Assembly (NCBI RefSeq): GCF_005886105.2
Contig: NZ_PNCO02000001.1
Location: forward strand, 2,601,001-2,665,000
Direction of reading: 5' to 3'
DNA from: Pseudoalteromonas galatheae
Lineage (GTDB): Bacteria; Pseudomonadota; Gammaproteobacteria; Enterobacterales; Alteromonadaceae
DNA: 64,000 nt
Within the stretch, counting starts at the first letter, position 1, and each line of letters opens with the position of its first letter. Under the pieces are notes generated by a model. It saw nothing but the letters and a program-made list of their open reading frames with translations. It had not been told where the DNA came from and did no database searches. Shown here one piece after another: positions 1 to 8,831 of the stretch. A program made the position numbers and the translations under genes.

Positions 1-143
1 AGCAGGCTATGTTCAAAACTGATGTAATGCTTGAGTTGGCGACGACTCAGTCTATCTGCACTGAAGCAGCTTTGCTCCAGCGCATTCAGTGAATTCAAAT
101 CCTGCAGTGTCGCCTTTTCGAGCACCAACGCGGCTTGCAACAT
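1..143 (-). CDS. GNAT-family N-acetyltransferase, N-terminal part only
   Basis: Reading leftward from an ATG at 143, the 47 visible codons begin MLQAALVLEKATLQDLNSL and continue with an ALEQSCFSADRLSRRQ stretch. That is the usual first helix region of RimI-like acetyltransferases. The start overlaps the stop of the upstream ATP-grasp gene (TAATG), so the two are translationally coupled. Homologues in this setting are often fused to a C39-type peptidase domain, which would lie outside the window and cannot be checked here. The family call is fairly safe; substrate and full length are unknown. Confidence 0.7.
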   Translation of the reverse strand, partial: MLQAALVLEKATLQDLNSLNALEQSCFSADRLSRRQLKHYISFEHSL

Positions 144-1591
144 TACTTTTTACCTCTCGCTTCAAGACGCCTTGAAAATTCAGACATCACCTGCATGTAC
201 AGCTCGTCACCGAGATACTTGTCTTCAACCCCTTGGTCAATATTCGGATTGTCGTTTACTTCAAGCACGTAAGCTTTGCCGTTGTGCTCTTTAATATCAA
301 TACCATACAAACCATTACCCACAACTGCCGCCGCTTTTAATGCTGCACGTAACACCGCCTTTGGCACTTCAAACGTTGGTAACGTGTCAAACCCACCCGA
401 GAAATTACGTTTTGACTCGTGGTTATAGATTTGCCAATGGTTACGTGCCATATGGTAACGGCATGCATAAATTGCACGGCCATTTAGCACCCCAATACGC
501 CAGTCGTAATCTGTGTATAAGTAAGCTTGCGCCAACACAATCGCAGAGACGCTCATCAGCTCTTGTAACCGCTCGCCAAGTTCTTCTTTGGTTTTTACCT
601 TAAATACGCCTTTTGAGAACGAACTCTCAGGCATTTTAAGCACCATAGGTAGCGATAACTCAGCAATGAGTTTATCGATTACTTGTTCATTACACTGGCT
701 CACAAATCGCGTTTCTAAACTTGGCACCTTCTTGTAATTAAAGGCATCATGTAAAAACACCTTATTACAACAGCGTAGGATCGAGCTTGGGTCATCAATT
801 ACCACTAAATCTTTTTGCTCTGCTTCTTGCGCAAGGCGATAAGTATGGTGATCAATCGCTGTGGTTTCACGAATAAATAGCCCATCGTATTGGCCTAAGT
901 TGTATAACTCAGCCGCTTCTAATGGATGTACTTTAATGCCAAGCTTTTCACCCGCTTTTACAAAACGGCTGATCGCCCCTTTATTACTTGGCGGCAACTT
1001 TTCATCGTGGTCCACCAACATCGCAATATCCCAGCGATACTTTTTGTGGCTCTTACGTTTGTTCCACTGAGTGGCATGCACATGACCTAATACTTGAGTA
1101 CAAAACTCAAGCTGCGCCACCTGCAGAGTCGAAAAGTCGCGACGCTGCACCTGCACGCGCACGCCTTTGTCTTGCTGCTGTAATGTCACTTTTAGTAAAG
1201 GCGCTGGAAATTGCTGAAATAAATACGCCGCCAACTTACTAAACTCAGGCTGTTGGGTTTCGCCCATACAAATGATCAACTCAGCGTCATCGGTAATCGC
1301 GATCCCACGCTTATCAAACCAAGCTTGCGATAAAAACAACACATTATCGCCATCACGTAAACCGTTAATAACTTTTAGACTCGGAAGTACTTGGTGATTA
1401 CGCGCTTCAGCAAGTAAAGAGCAGTAATAACCTTGACTTAAATAACGATCACAGTCACATAAATTAATCACTCGAAGTTTTGATTCACCGAGCTTTGGGT
1501 ACTCTTGCAAATACGTTTCAAACGTCACTACGTTATTTGCCAAAGGCAGTACATCTGCATTTTGATCAACAACGAATAGAGTAGATAGCAT
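143..1591 (-). CDS. RimK-like ATP-grasp ligase with RLAN N-terminal domain
   Basis: Predicted cytoplasmic ATP-dependent carboxylate-amine ligase of 482 residues, longer than E. coli RimK (about 300). The first ~160 residues match the RimK-like ATP-grasp N-terminal (RLAN) type. The ATP-grasp fold fills the C-terminal half, with a lysine-containing nucleotide strand (LPMVLKMPESSFSKG), LYGIDIK and the metal-binding EVNDNPNID segment. The start has an AAGGAT ribosome-binding site 8 bases upstream. It is coupled to a GNAT gene downstream. Amidoligase/GNAT pairs have been proposed to modify peptides or make small peptide-like metabolites; the substrate here is not predictable. It is not RimK itself, which lacks this N-terminal domain. 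Confidence 0.85.
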   Translation of the reverse strand: MLSTLFVVDQNADVLPLANNVVTFETYLQEYPKLGESKLRVINLCDCDRYLSQGYYCSLLAEARNHQVLPSLKVINGLRDGDNVLFLSQAWFDKRGIAITDDAELIICMGETQQPEFSKLAAYLFQQFPAPLLKVTLQQQDKGVRVQVQRRDFSTLQVAQLEFCTQVLGHVHATQWNKRKSHKKYRWDIAMLVDHDEKLPPSNKGAISRFVKAGEKLGIKVHPLEAAELYNLGQYDGLFIRETTAIDHHTYRLAQEAEQKDLVVIDDPSSILRCCNKVFLHDAFNYKKVPSLETRFVSQCNEQVIDKLIAELSLPMVLKMPESSFSKGVFKVKTKEELGERLQELMSVSAIVLAQAYLYTDYDWRIGVLNGRAIYACRYHMARNHWQIYNHESKRNFSGGFDTLPTFEVPKAVLRAALKAAAVVGNGLYGIDIKEHNGKAYVLEVNDNPNIDQGVEDKYLGDELYMQVMSEFSRRLEARGKK

Positions 1592-1925
1592 CTAAATAAT
1601 CCTTAGGTGGCGATGCGTTGGCACATCATTACATGATGGTTTAGGCACCCCACGATTTAACATAGGGTTAGTGGGCAAATTCAAGGGCCCACATTAAAGT
1701 GGAGTAGTTGTAATCTTAAATATAGCACTTAGCAATTGAGTAATTTTGATTCTCAAGATAAATCTTTTTTGCTGTCGAAAACTCAAAGAAAGGACTTAAA
1801 TTTCATACAGTTAAAAGTTTAAAAGGTTCAATAAATAAGATTAATGCTAACGATTAAGAAAAATTGCATTATCAGTAAAGTTTACAATACTTAATTGATT
1901 AAAAATAAAACAACAGGATTTCCTC
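1592..1925. other. Divergent intergenic region, no gene seen
   Basis: A+T-rich 334-base spacer between two divergently transcribed genes. It must carry both promoters, but no convincing operator, terminator or small ORF with a ribosome-binding site was seen. Confidence 0.5.
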
Positions 1926-2753
1926 ATGCAAAGGAAAGCAAACCTTCTGGCCCGACTTCGTATCGCATATGAAACAACTAAAAAAGAACTACTAATATTT
2001 TTATTGTTGCTTGCAGTCGTTGTTGACATGCTGCCAACTGAATTATTTTTTAGGGTTGAAGTAGCTAACACTATCAAAACAGGGTTGATGTTACCTATTG
2101 CATTTATCTTGCTGGAGCTTTTGTTCAAAATATACGATGCCGTTTTGCACAATCGTAGAGAGGTAAAAATCATTAAATCCAATGACCTGTTAGGAGACAT
2201 TGGTCGACTATGTGAATCAGAACGAGAAATAAACATTAAATATATCGGTGTCGCAGGAAGACATGGCTGGAGTACTGTAATTGCCAGATTTTTAGATCCA
2301 AGCTCAGAGATGTGTCTGTTGAGTAAAAAGCAAATAGTCATAGAGATAGCTTTATTAGCACCTCAACAAGTCGGCTCTATCGATGGTGGTACGGAAAGGT
2401 ATTCTGTAGTTCAGTCGGTAATAAAGGAAATAGAATTTACCAAACAGAGATTGCTAGCCGAGGGAATGAAGCACGTCACGATCAAAACCTACCTTTATGA
2501 ACATACTCCTAATTTTCTTGGTTTTTTAGTTAATGACAATTATTTATTCACTTCCTTAACCTATTGGGAATATGTTGGCACCGGAGAGAAGTACCTTAGA
2601 GGTGGGGGCACTGATTACATTGTTTATGATAAGAACGATGGATTCGGAGGAGCTTATTACCTCAAACGTTTTGAAAGCTGGTTTTGTCATTGCATAGAAA
2701 GTACGCATCAAGAGTCATATTGCTCTGAAGAAGCAAAGCATAAAGAGGACTAG
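1926..2753 (+). CDS. Orphan two-helix membrane protein
   Basis: Not recognised. The 275-residue protein has two N-terminal hydrophobic helices (about residues 21-37 and 53-71) followed by a soluble domain that should face the cytoplasm. That domain alternates beta and alpha stretches and contains the segments YIGVAGRHGWSTVIARFL, YEHTPNFLGFLVNDNYLFTSL and a late YLRGGGTDYIVYD. This layout loosely recalls degenerate phospholipase-D-like domains in stand-alone sensor or effector proteins, but no HKD motif is visible. The start is supported by AGGA 8 bases upstream. Codon use is more A+T-rich than the flanking core genes, suggesting accessory origin. Confidence 0.6.
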   Translation: MQRKANLLARLRIAYETTKKELLIFLLLLAVVVDMLPTELFFRVEVANTIKTGLMLPIAFILLELLFKIYDAVLHNRREVKIIKSNDLLGDIGRLCESEREINIKYIGVAGRHGWSTVIARFLDPSSEMCLLSKKQIVIEIALLAPQQVGSIDGGTERYSVVQSVIKEIEFTKQRLLAEGMKHVTIKTYLYEHTPNFLGFLVNDNYLFTSLTYWEYVGTGEKYLRGGGTDYIVYDKNDGFGGAYYLKRFESWFCHCIESTHQESYCSEEAKHKED

Positions 2754-3027
2754 CGGTTTAACATGATAAAGGAGAACAGCCAACTGTAGCTGACGAGTGC
2801 ATTGTGTCACCCTCGCGACAGGTTTAGACGCCCGTCCATAAAAATACAGGCTTACCCTAAAGAAAAAGAAACCATACAGATACTACAAACAGTTAAGTCA
2901 GCCTCACCTTCCACCTCTGGAGAAACAAGTGACACCTATCACTATGTGTACTCCAACAAGCAACTGTTAACACAAACCGCGTGTCTCATAAATACTAAAG
3001 TGTTAGGCTACAAACAGTACCCGCAAC

Positions 3028-3405
3028 ATGGACAAAAACATGGCAAACCTGAATACCGTAGAAATAAAGTCTTTTGTTCCAGCTAAAGACTTTGAATGCT
3101 CCAAACGCTTTTATCAGATGATTGGCTTTGAAATGGCTTTTGAAGCTGGAGATATCGCATATTTTAACTCTGGCTCTTGCTCTTTTTTGCTCCAAGATTT
3201 CTATGAGCCATTGCACAGCAACAACTTTATGATGCACCTTTTAGTCGAAGATGCCCAAAGCTGGTATGAACATGTTTTAAAACTCGAGCTGGACAAAGCG
3301 TTTGGCGTAAAGGTAACTGAGCTTGTCGAGCAGCCGTGGGGAATGCTCGAATTTTGTATTACTGACCCAAGTGGCGTGCTGTGGCGCATCGCCGAGAATC
3401 AGTAA
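3028..3405 (+). CDS. VOC-family (glyoxalase/bleomycin-resistance fold) protein
   Basis: A 125-residue single-domain protein with the paired beta-alpha-beta-beta-beta layout of the vicinal oxygen chelate superfamily: IKSFVPAKDFECSKRFYQMIGF near the start, and PWGMLEFCITDPSGVLWRI near the end. Members range from lyases and dioxygenases to antibiotic-binding proteins, so no substrate is assigned. The start is uncertain: ATG at 3028 and ATG at 3040 are both in frame and neither has a clear ribosome-binding site. It stands alone between an orphan membrane protein and a convergent AraC regulator. Confidence 0.75.
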   Translation: MDKNMANLNTVEIKSFVPAKDFECSKRFYQMIGFEMAFEAGDIAYFNSGSCSFLLQDFYEPLHSNNFMMHLLVEDAQSWYEHVLKLELDKAFGVKVTELVEQPWGMLEFCITDPSGVLWRIAENQ

Positions 3406-3596
3406 CCTAACAAAAAGATTGTGGCGTCAATAACTGACTTTATGCTTTGCCGATTTCCAAATTAATCGAATTGGATATGAACAGATAGCACCATTCACTA
3501 CGTTTATCACGATAGGGAATCGATGATACCCAATACATATTTGCACCGAATCTGGGAATTTGACTAACAAACCAAACCTTACCTACCTTCGGTTCT

Positions 3597-4565
3597 TCAC
3601 TTTAGCTTTGACGGTGGCTTCCCATACCATTTTATACAAACTTTATTCAGCGCACTTTGCTCTGTAAAACCGAGTGCATCGACAATATCGAGCAATTTGG
3701 TGTTGCCGATAAGTTGTTCAAATCGATGCTTTCGCTCTTGGTCAAGTAAGGTTCTAAAGCTGGTGTGTTGTATTTTTAGCTTACGCTGCATCGAACGCAC
3801 ACTCATGTTTAATGCCTTAGCAATACTTGCTTGGTTGACTCCAGCCAGAGAGTGCTTTGCCGCTAGTAAATTGGCAACACGCGCTTTTAAGTCATGATTA
3901 TCACAGAGCGCTGATACGCTTTTTGCAACCACTTGCTCAATATGTTCGTGCATTAGGCTGTCGACGGTAGCGACTGGCATGGTAAGAAAATCTAACGGAA
4001 AAGACAGTGCATTTTCAGGGCAATTTTGTGATACGGAGCAGCCAAACCAAGTTTGTAAACGTTGTAACTCTAGGTCACACACGCTAAAGCTAAGCTGGAG
4101 TTGGTTAGGCGATAAAGTTGAACGCAAAAGCTGCCGTGCAGCGCTCACCCAAGCGGTCATATTACGCAAAATGGCTTGCTTACCCAGCGGGGTTTTTGGT
4201 TGCCAAGTTAACTTGGCATTGTCGCTATCACTTGCGAATACAGCGAGGCCAATATCGGCGACAATGGCGTCGTAATGCAATAAGGAGGTAATAGCTTGCT
4301 GTAAGTCTTTACTGGTTTCGACCAAATAACCAAGCGCCCCATAATCATGCAGCTGAATGGCTTTACCCAGTTCAAAACCAATTAAGGGATCGCCGCTCAG
4401 CTCCTGTCCTACCTCAAGCAATCGCTCATACTCAACGAGTGCTACACGTTCAGGGCGTGACGCTACTAGCTCAGCAAACTCGCCTCGCAGCTTCTTGTCA
4501 TCGGTAAAACGGTCATGGAGATATACCCACGCACTATAAAAATATACAAACGAAGTGGAGTGCAT
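3597..4565 (-). CDS. AraC-family transcriptional regulator
   Basis: A 322-residue regulator with an N-terminal ligand-sensing domain of the arabinose-binding-like type (LIGFELGKAIQLHDYGALGYL) and a C-terminal double helix-turn-helix (MSVRSMQRKL; DIVDALGFTEQSALNKV). AAGGA lies 6 bases before the ATG. It is divergent from the hydroxylase gene starting at 4687 with only about 120 bases between starts, so it most likely controls that gene; the effector may be a lipid or sterol-like molecule. The helix-turn-helix end reads CIKWYGKPPSKLK, close to the usual family ending, so the protein looks complete. Confidence 0.88.
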   Translation of the reverse strand: MHSTSFVYFYSAWVYLHDRFTDDKKLRGEFAELVASRPERVALVEYERLLEVGQELSGDPLIGFELGKAIQLHDYGALGYLVETSKDLQQAITSLLHYDAIVADIGLAVFASDSDNAKLTWQPKTPLGKQAILRNMTAWVSAARQLLRSTLSPNQLQLSFSVCDLELQRLQTWFGCSVSQNCPENALSFPLDFLTMPVATVDSLMHEHIEQVVAKSVSALCDNHDLKARVANLLAAKHSLAGVNQASIAKALNMSVRSMQRKLKIQHTSFRTLLDQERKHRFEQLIGNTKLLDIVDALGFTEQSALNKVCIKWYGKPPSKLK

Positions 4566-4686
4566 TGCAGTTCCTTTTGTCGTATTTGGACAAATTGTTG
4601 GCGCAGTTTGGCAGGATTGTCAATGGCTAACCCGTTACGCTAGTGCATATAAAGTACCAAAGCTTTGGCTAAAGAAGGAGCTGTAT

Positions 4687-5535
4687 ATGGTTGATGTATC
4701 GCTAATTTTACTGGCACTCAGTCCCATCTTTTTACTTTGTGTTGCCTGGGAGTATATCAAGCACCACGAACACTATGATTGGCGAGATTCATTACTCAAT
4801 GCCCTACTCGCCTTGCTCCACCAAGGCAGCGACGCGCTGGCTTTGCTTGTACTGATGCCGCTCTTTTACTGGCTTCATCAATTTGCCTTATTCACAATCG
4901 AATTAAATCTCCTCACTTTGCTTTTTGGGTTTATCTTGCAAGATTTCTTGTATTACTGGTTTCACCGGGCATCACATTGTATTCACTGGCTTTGGAGTGC
5001 ACACGTAGTGCATCACAGTTCGAACAACATGAACTTTACCACCGCATTTCGCCAAAGCTTGCTATACCCTATTGTCGGTATGTGGCTGTTCTGGCTGCCT
5101 ATGATACTGCTTGGATTTACCCCGACCTTGGTATTTGCCATCGTCGCAATCAACTTGGCTTTTCAATTTTTTGTCCATACACAAACGGTTAATCGGTTAG
5201 GAGTGGTTGAGCGGATCTTTAATACGCCTTCCCACCACAGAGTCCATCACGCCAGTAATCCTGACTATATAGATAAAAACTTTGCTGGGGTGCTGATCAT
5301 TTGGGATAAGCTTTTTGGCACCTTTGTTGAGGAGCGTGAGGACATCACAATTTGTTATGGAATAAGAGGTGCGGCACCAAAGCAGACCCCTTTAGATGTA
5401 AACTTTGCTCAGTGGCGTCATATGTTCCACTGTTTTGCACAAGCAAACACCTTAAAGAGCAAATGGTTGGCGCTATTTGGTTACCCAACCCACTTACCCG
5501 AAAAGCCTAAGAATACAGCTTCAGTCAAGCCCTAG
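4687..5535 (+). CDS. Sterol desaturase / fatty acid hydroxylase family protein
   Basis: Integral-membrane di-iron oxygenase family, 282 residues with about five hydrophobic segments. All histidine clusters are present: H93-RAS-H97, H106-VV-HH (109-110) and HH (183-184) with HH (187-188). These bind the two irons and imply hydroxylation or desaturation of a lipid at the inner membrane. The start at 4687 was chosen because AGGAG lies 7-11 bases upstream; a longer reading from 4555 would overlap the divergent regulator. The substrate is unknown. The divergent AraC regulator is the likely control protein. The gene converges with the next LysR gene with 4 bases between stops. Confidence 0.88.
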   Translation: MVDVSLILLALSPIFLLCVAWEYIKHHEHYDWRDSLLNALLALLHQGSDALALLVLMPLFYWLHQFALFTIELNLLTLLFGFILQDFLYYWFHRASHCIHWLWSAHVVHHSSNNMNFTTAFRQSLLYPIVGMWLFWLPMILLGFTPTLVFAIVAINLAFQFFVHTQTVNRLGVVERIFNTPSHHRVHHASNPDYIDKNFAGVLIIWDKLFGTFVEEREDITICYGIRGAAPKQTPLDVNFAQWRHMFHCFAQANTLKSKWLALFGYPTHLPEKPKNTASVKP

Positions 5536-5539
5536 TGCG

Positions 5540-6451
5540 TTATTTATACCGCTCGGCCTTTTCTACAAGCGCTTGGCAGTACACTCTTAGTTTATCGCGC
5601 AGCACTCTCACGCTTGGGTTGATCATTTGCTTTGACGGGCAGATCAACCACAACGGCTTACATTCAACGCGGTAGTCATTTAATATACTTTGCACCACAC
5701 CTTGTTCTAGTTGGTCTGCTACATCTATCGCGGAGCGCAATGAAATACCCGCTCCTTGCGCACACCAGCGCTTTACCACATCCGCATCATTACTGGTTCT
5801 ACGCCCTTTAAGCACCACTTTGTAAGTTTGTTCATTTTTCGTCAGTTTCCACGTATCAAACTTACTGCCTCTGATCAAAAAGAATAGCCCTTGATGCTCA
5901 CTTAGCTCCTCATGATCCTTTGGCGTGCCTTGTTTTTCTATGTATTCCGTAGAGGCACAAAGCAGCAATGGCACATCACAAATTTTAAAGCCGTAGAAGC
6001 TACTGTCTTCAGGCGCGCCATAGCGCAGCGCGATATCAACACCGTCACGATAAAAGTCGAGATTGTGATCATTAAGAATAAGCTTCAAGGCAAGTTTGGG
6101 GTATTCATCAAGTAATTCGTCTAGCCAAGGTAGGAGAATATTACGGCCAAAATCTGACGGTGCGGTTAATCTTAGCTCACCGTCAATTTCGTTGTCGTTA
6201 TCAAGCACCTGTTTTTTGCCATTATCCAAAAGCGCAAGTGCCTGCTCGCAAATTGGCAAGTAAGTTTCACCTTGCTTTGATAGCCTTAAGCTACGCGTAG
6301 AACGCACAAAAAGTTGAAAGCCAAGGTGCTTTTCCACTCGCTTTATCGCGGCGCTCGCTGTAGCAACCTGCATATCTAACTGTGCAGCCGCCGCACTAAT
6401 ATTGCCAAGCTGAGCCGTTTTCATTACGACGATTAAATCTTGTGTATTCAT
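5540..6451 (-). CDS. LysR-family regulator next to nfsB
   Basis: A 303-residue LysR-type regulator: N-terminal winged helix-turn-helix (AAAAQLDMQVATASAAIKRV) and a C-terminal periplasmic-binding-like effector domain. ATG at 6451 was preferred to a TTG two codons upstream. It has no good ribosome-binding site, but a perfect 9-bp inverted repeat abuts the start codon (6452-6470), so it probably represses itself. It is divergent from nfsB, which it likely controls in response to an electrophile or redox signal, by analogy with other LysR/nitroreductase pairs. Confidence 0.9.
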   Translation of the reverse strand: MNTQDLIVVMKTAQLGNISAAAAQLDMQVATASAAIKRVEKHLGFQLFVRSTRSLRLSKQGETYLPICEQALALLDNGKKQVLDNDNEIDGELRLTAPSDFGRNILLPWLDELLDEYPKLALKLILNDHNLDFYRDGVDIALRYGAPEDSSFYGFKICDVPLLLCASTEYIEKQGTPKDHEELSEHQGLFFLIRGSKFDTWKLTKNEQTYKVVLKGRRTSNDADVVKRWCAQGAGISLRSAIDVADQLEQGVVQSILNDYRVECKPLWLICPSKQMINPSVRVLRDKLRVYCQALVEKAERYK

Positions 6452-6470
6452 TTTCAAAAAATTTTTGAAA
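6452..6470. promoter_or_regulatory. Perfect inverted repeat, candidate LysR operator
   Basis: TTTCAAAAAATTTTTGAAA is a 19-base perfect palindrome (9+1+9) directly upstream of the LysR start codon, in the LysR/nfsB divergent spacer. LysR proteins bind A+T-rich inverted repeats of T-N11-A type, and this one fits. Its position suggests autoregulation. It is a candidate only. Confidence 0.5.
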
Positions 6471-6547
6471 CTATTTAACTCATTATCATCTTTTTATTGA
6501 TTATGTAAATCCATATTATGTCTTTAAAGCAATTTTAGGAGTCTGAT

Positions 6548-7207
6548 ATGTACACATTACGCGATGCAATTAACAATCGTTATTCCACAAAAGCCTTTGA
6601 TCCTAATAAAAAAATTAGTGATTCAGATATTGACTTACTCAAGCAGGCGCTAAGACTAAGCCCGTCTAGTACCAACGTTCAGCCATGGCATTTTGTCATC
6701 GCAAGTACTGAGGCAGGCAAAACTCAAGTGGCTAAAAGCACACAAGAGAATTACAAATTTAATGAAGCAAAAGTACTTAACGCGTCACATGTTGTTGTAT
6801 TTGCTGCAAAACAAAATATAGATGATACGCATTTAGATAAAGTGCTTGCCAAAGAAAGTGCCGATGGCCGATTTGAAAAAGGCTCTGAGATTGAGGCACA
6901 AATGAATAATGGCCGTCGCTATTTTGTCGGCTTAAATCAAACCAGCGATGAAGCAATCAAAGCATGGACTGGCAAACAGGTTTACTTAAATCTTGGGCAA
7001 TTTTTGCTAAGCACTGCATTACTAGGTATAGATTCTGTGCCAATTGAGGGATTTGACGCCGATATTCTCAGCAATGAGCTTGGGTTAACTGAGCAAGGCT
7101 TTGACGCTCTTGCTATTGTCGCATTGGGCTATCGAGACGAAGGTGATTTTAATGCTAAATTACCTAAATCTCGCCTCGCAATCGAAGACATCATTAGCGA
7201 AATCTAA
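6548..7207 (+). CDS. nfsB: Oxygen-insensitive NAD(P)H nitroreductase
   Basis: A 219-residue FMN enzyme matching E. coli NfsB (217 residues) along its length: N-terminal RYSTKAFDPNKK, the SPSSTNVQPWHFVIAST flavin/NAD(P)H segment, NASHVVVFAAK, KQVYLNLGQFLLS and VPIEGFDADIL. It reduces nitroaromatics and quinones by two-electron transfer in the cytoplasm and probably also acts as a dihydropteridine reductase, as proposed for relatives. AGGAG stands 6 bases before the ATG. The divergent LysR gene is the likely regulator. A UUCG-loop hairpin follows at 7256-7271. Confidence 0.93.
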   Translation: MYTLRDAINNRYSTKAFDPNKKISDSDIDLLKQALRLSPSSTNVQPWHFVIASTEAGKTQVAKSTQENYKFNEAKVLNASHVVVFAAKQNIDDTHLDKVLAKESADGRFEKGSEIEAQMNNGRRYFVGLNQTSDEAIKAWTGKQVYLNLGQFLLSTALLGIDSVPIEGFDADILSNELGLTEQGFDALAIVALGYRDEGDFNAKLPKSRLAIEDIISEI

Positions 7208-7594
7208 GACCCAGTTTGGCACTGATAATGGCTAGCTAGATAACGTCAGTGCCACTCCAACTTCGGTTGGAATACCATTTCAAACATCACAATGTAAACC
7301 AATGTGAATGAAACAATAAATTCACAACTACCCTCTCCTCAGTTTTGTACTAAATTTATCCATATTTTTCAATAACATTACATTTATTTGAAATTATTGG
7401 TAATTTTCAAATGTAAATTTTTTAGCTCTGTTGTGAAAATTCTGCTTGAAACATCGAATATATTATTGTTAATTAAAAGTGAAGATTGAATTCATCTTTA
7501 AAAATAACGAAATGACAACAAGTAAACTCAGTCCTCACTACTGGTTTTGTACCTGCCAGCCGAGAGACTGTAGCAACCTCAACAGGAAGAAATA
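7208..7594. other. Intergenic region downstream of nfsB
   Basis: 387 bases, A+T-rich. It holds a 6-bp hairpin with a TTCG loop (TCCAAC-TTCG-GTTGGA, 7256-7271) that may end nfsB transcripts, although the following T-tract is weak. It also holds the leader of the M35 protease gene. Nothing else was recognised. Confidence 0.5.
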
Positions 7595-8707
7595 ATGAAG
7601 CTACTATCACGCACACTATCAACAGGGTTACTCGCGGCAGCCGTAACCGCATCACTGAATGCTCAAGCAATGAATAAAGACCTAGCGGTAAGTGTTGATG
7701 TCGACACAAAAAGCAACGGCGATGTTATTGCGACACTAAATATCACCAATCAGGGTAAAGGTAATCAGAAAATTCTAAGCTGGTATACAGATCTTGAAGA
7801 AGAGCATATTTTCAAAATTACGCGTGATGGTAAAGAAGTTAATTTCTTTGGTCCTCACTACAAACGCCCGGCTCCTACTGAAGCTGACTTTATTAAGTTA
7901 AAGTCTGGCGAAACACTCACTAAATCATTTGAGCTTTCGGGCCTTTATGATCTTAGCCAGCCAGGTAACTACGAAATTAGTTATGATGTTGAGTCATTTG
8001 ACCTTTTCGGTAAAAAAGAAATGCCACGTATGGCTGCCAGAACGATGGGGCAGCAATCAATGATGCGTGCCGATGTAGCAGAGCTCAGCTCAAACTCGGT
8101 AAACCTGTGGCTTGAAGGCGTTGCGATGACGAAAGGCAATGTTCAAATCAATGCAAAACCAAGCGCCCGCGCTGCTGACTGCACTGATGGCACTTGTTTT
8201 ACAGGCCGTTGTAGTAACAGTGAAAAAACCAGTATTTTGTCAGCACTAAATGCTGCAGATCAGATCACTAATGACTCTGTTGCCTACCTAAATAGCCACT
8301 CAGCAAGCAACCCGTCTACGCGTTATCAAACTTGGTTTGGTGCAGCGACAAGCAGCCGTTATGCAACCGTGAAATCCAACTTCAATGCAATCAATGATGC
8401 AATCGACAACCAAGATCTCACTTTTGACTGTAGTTGTAACAAATCATACTTTGCTTATGTATACCCAAATCAACCATACAAAGTCTATCTATGCCGCGCA
8501 TTTTGGAGCGCAAATGAGCTGGGTACGGATTCACGTGCAGGCACGATTGTTCACGAGCTAAGTCACTTTAACGCCGTGGCGGGTACAGATGACATCGTTT
8601 ATGGTCAATCTGGCGCGAAAAACTTGGCAATTTCTAACCCAAGTCAAGCAATTCAAAATGCTGACAGCCATGAATACTTTGCGGAAAATACCCCATATCA
8701 AAACTAA
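7595..8707 (+). CDS. Secreted M35-family (aspzincin) metalloprotease
   Basis: A 370-residue zinc endopeptidase related to deuterolysin and peptidyl-Lys metalloproteases. A signal peptide (about residues 1-25, ending AQA) leads into a beta-rich domain with NITNQGKGNQKIL. The catalytic domain has HELSH at 320-324 and the third-ligand motif GTDDIVYG (330-337), the combination that defines M35. Several cysteines (CTDGTCFTGRC; CSCN) suggest disulfides and an exported enzyme. AGGAAG precedes the ATG. It stands alone, probably for nutrient scavenging or attack on other cells. Confidence 0.92.
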   Translation: MKLLSRTLSTGLLAAAVTASLNAQAMNKDLAVSVDVDTKSNGDVIATLNITNQGKGNQKILSWYTDLEEEHIFKITRDGKEVNFFGPHYKRPAPTEADFIKLKSGETLTKSFELSGLYDLSQPGNYEISYDVESFDLFGKKEMPRMAARTMGQQSMMRADVAELSSNSVNLWLEGVAMTKGNVQINAKPSARAADCTDGTCFTGRCSNSEKTSILSALNAADQITNDSVAYLNSHSASNPSTRYQTWFGAATSSRYATVKSNFNAINDAIDNQDLTFDCSCNKSYFAYVYPNQPYKVYLCRAFWSANELGTDSRAGTIVHELSHFNAVAGTDDIVYGQSGAKNLAISNPSQAIQNADSHEYFAENTPYQN

Positions 8708-8831
8708 TCTCGACTAAATATCCCTGAACGAGTATCGGGTTTAGGCAACCGTCCAGACCCGATGCTATTCACAGCGATTTCAGCTAACATGAAATATACT
8801 TCTTGAATTCACCTATTTGCTGAGGAATTTC

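Noticed and set aside
2802..3086. 94-codon plus-strand reading before the VOC gene
   Set aside because: Overlaps the VOC start in another frame, no ribosome-binding site, composition not protein-like.
3003..3412. Integron-cassette look of the VOC gene (GTTAGGC upstream, ACCTAAC downstream)
   Set aside because: The core-site heptamers fit the consensus, but the spacing to a matching partner site is wrong on both sides (about 250 bases upstream, none downstream) and no attC stem can be drawn.
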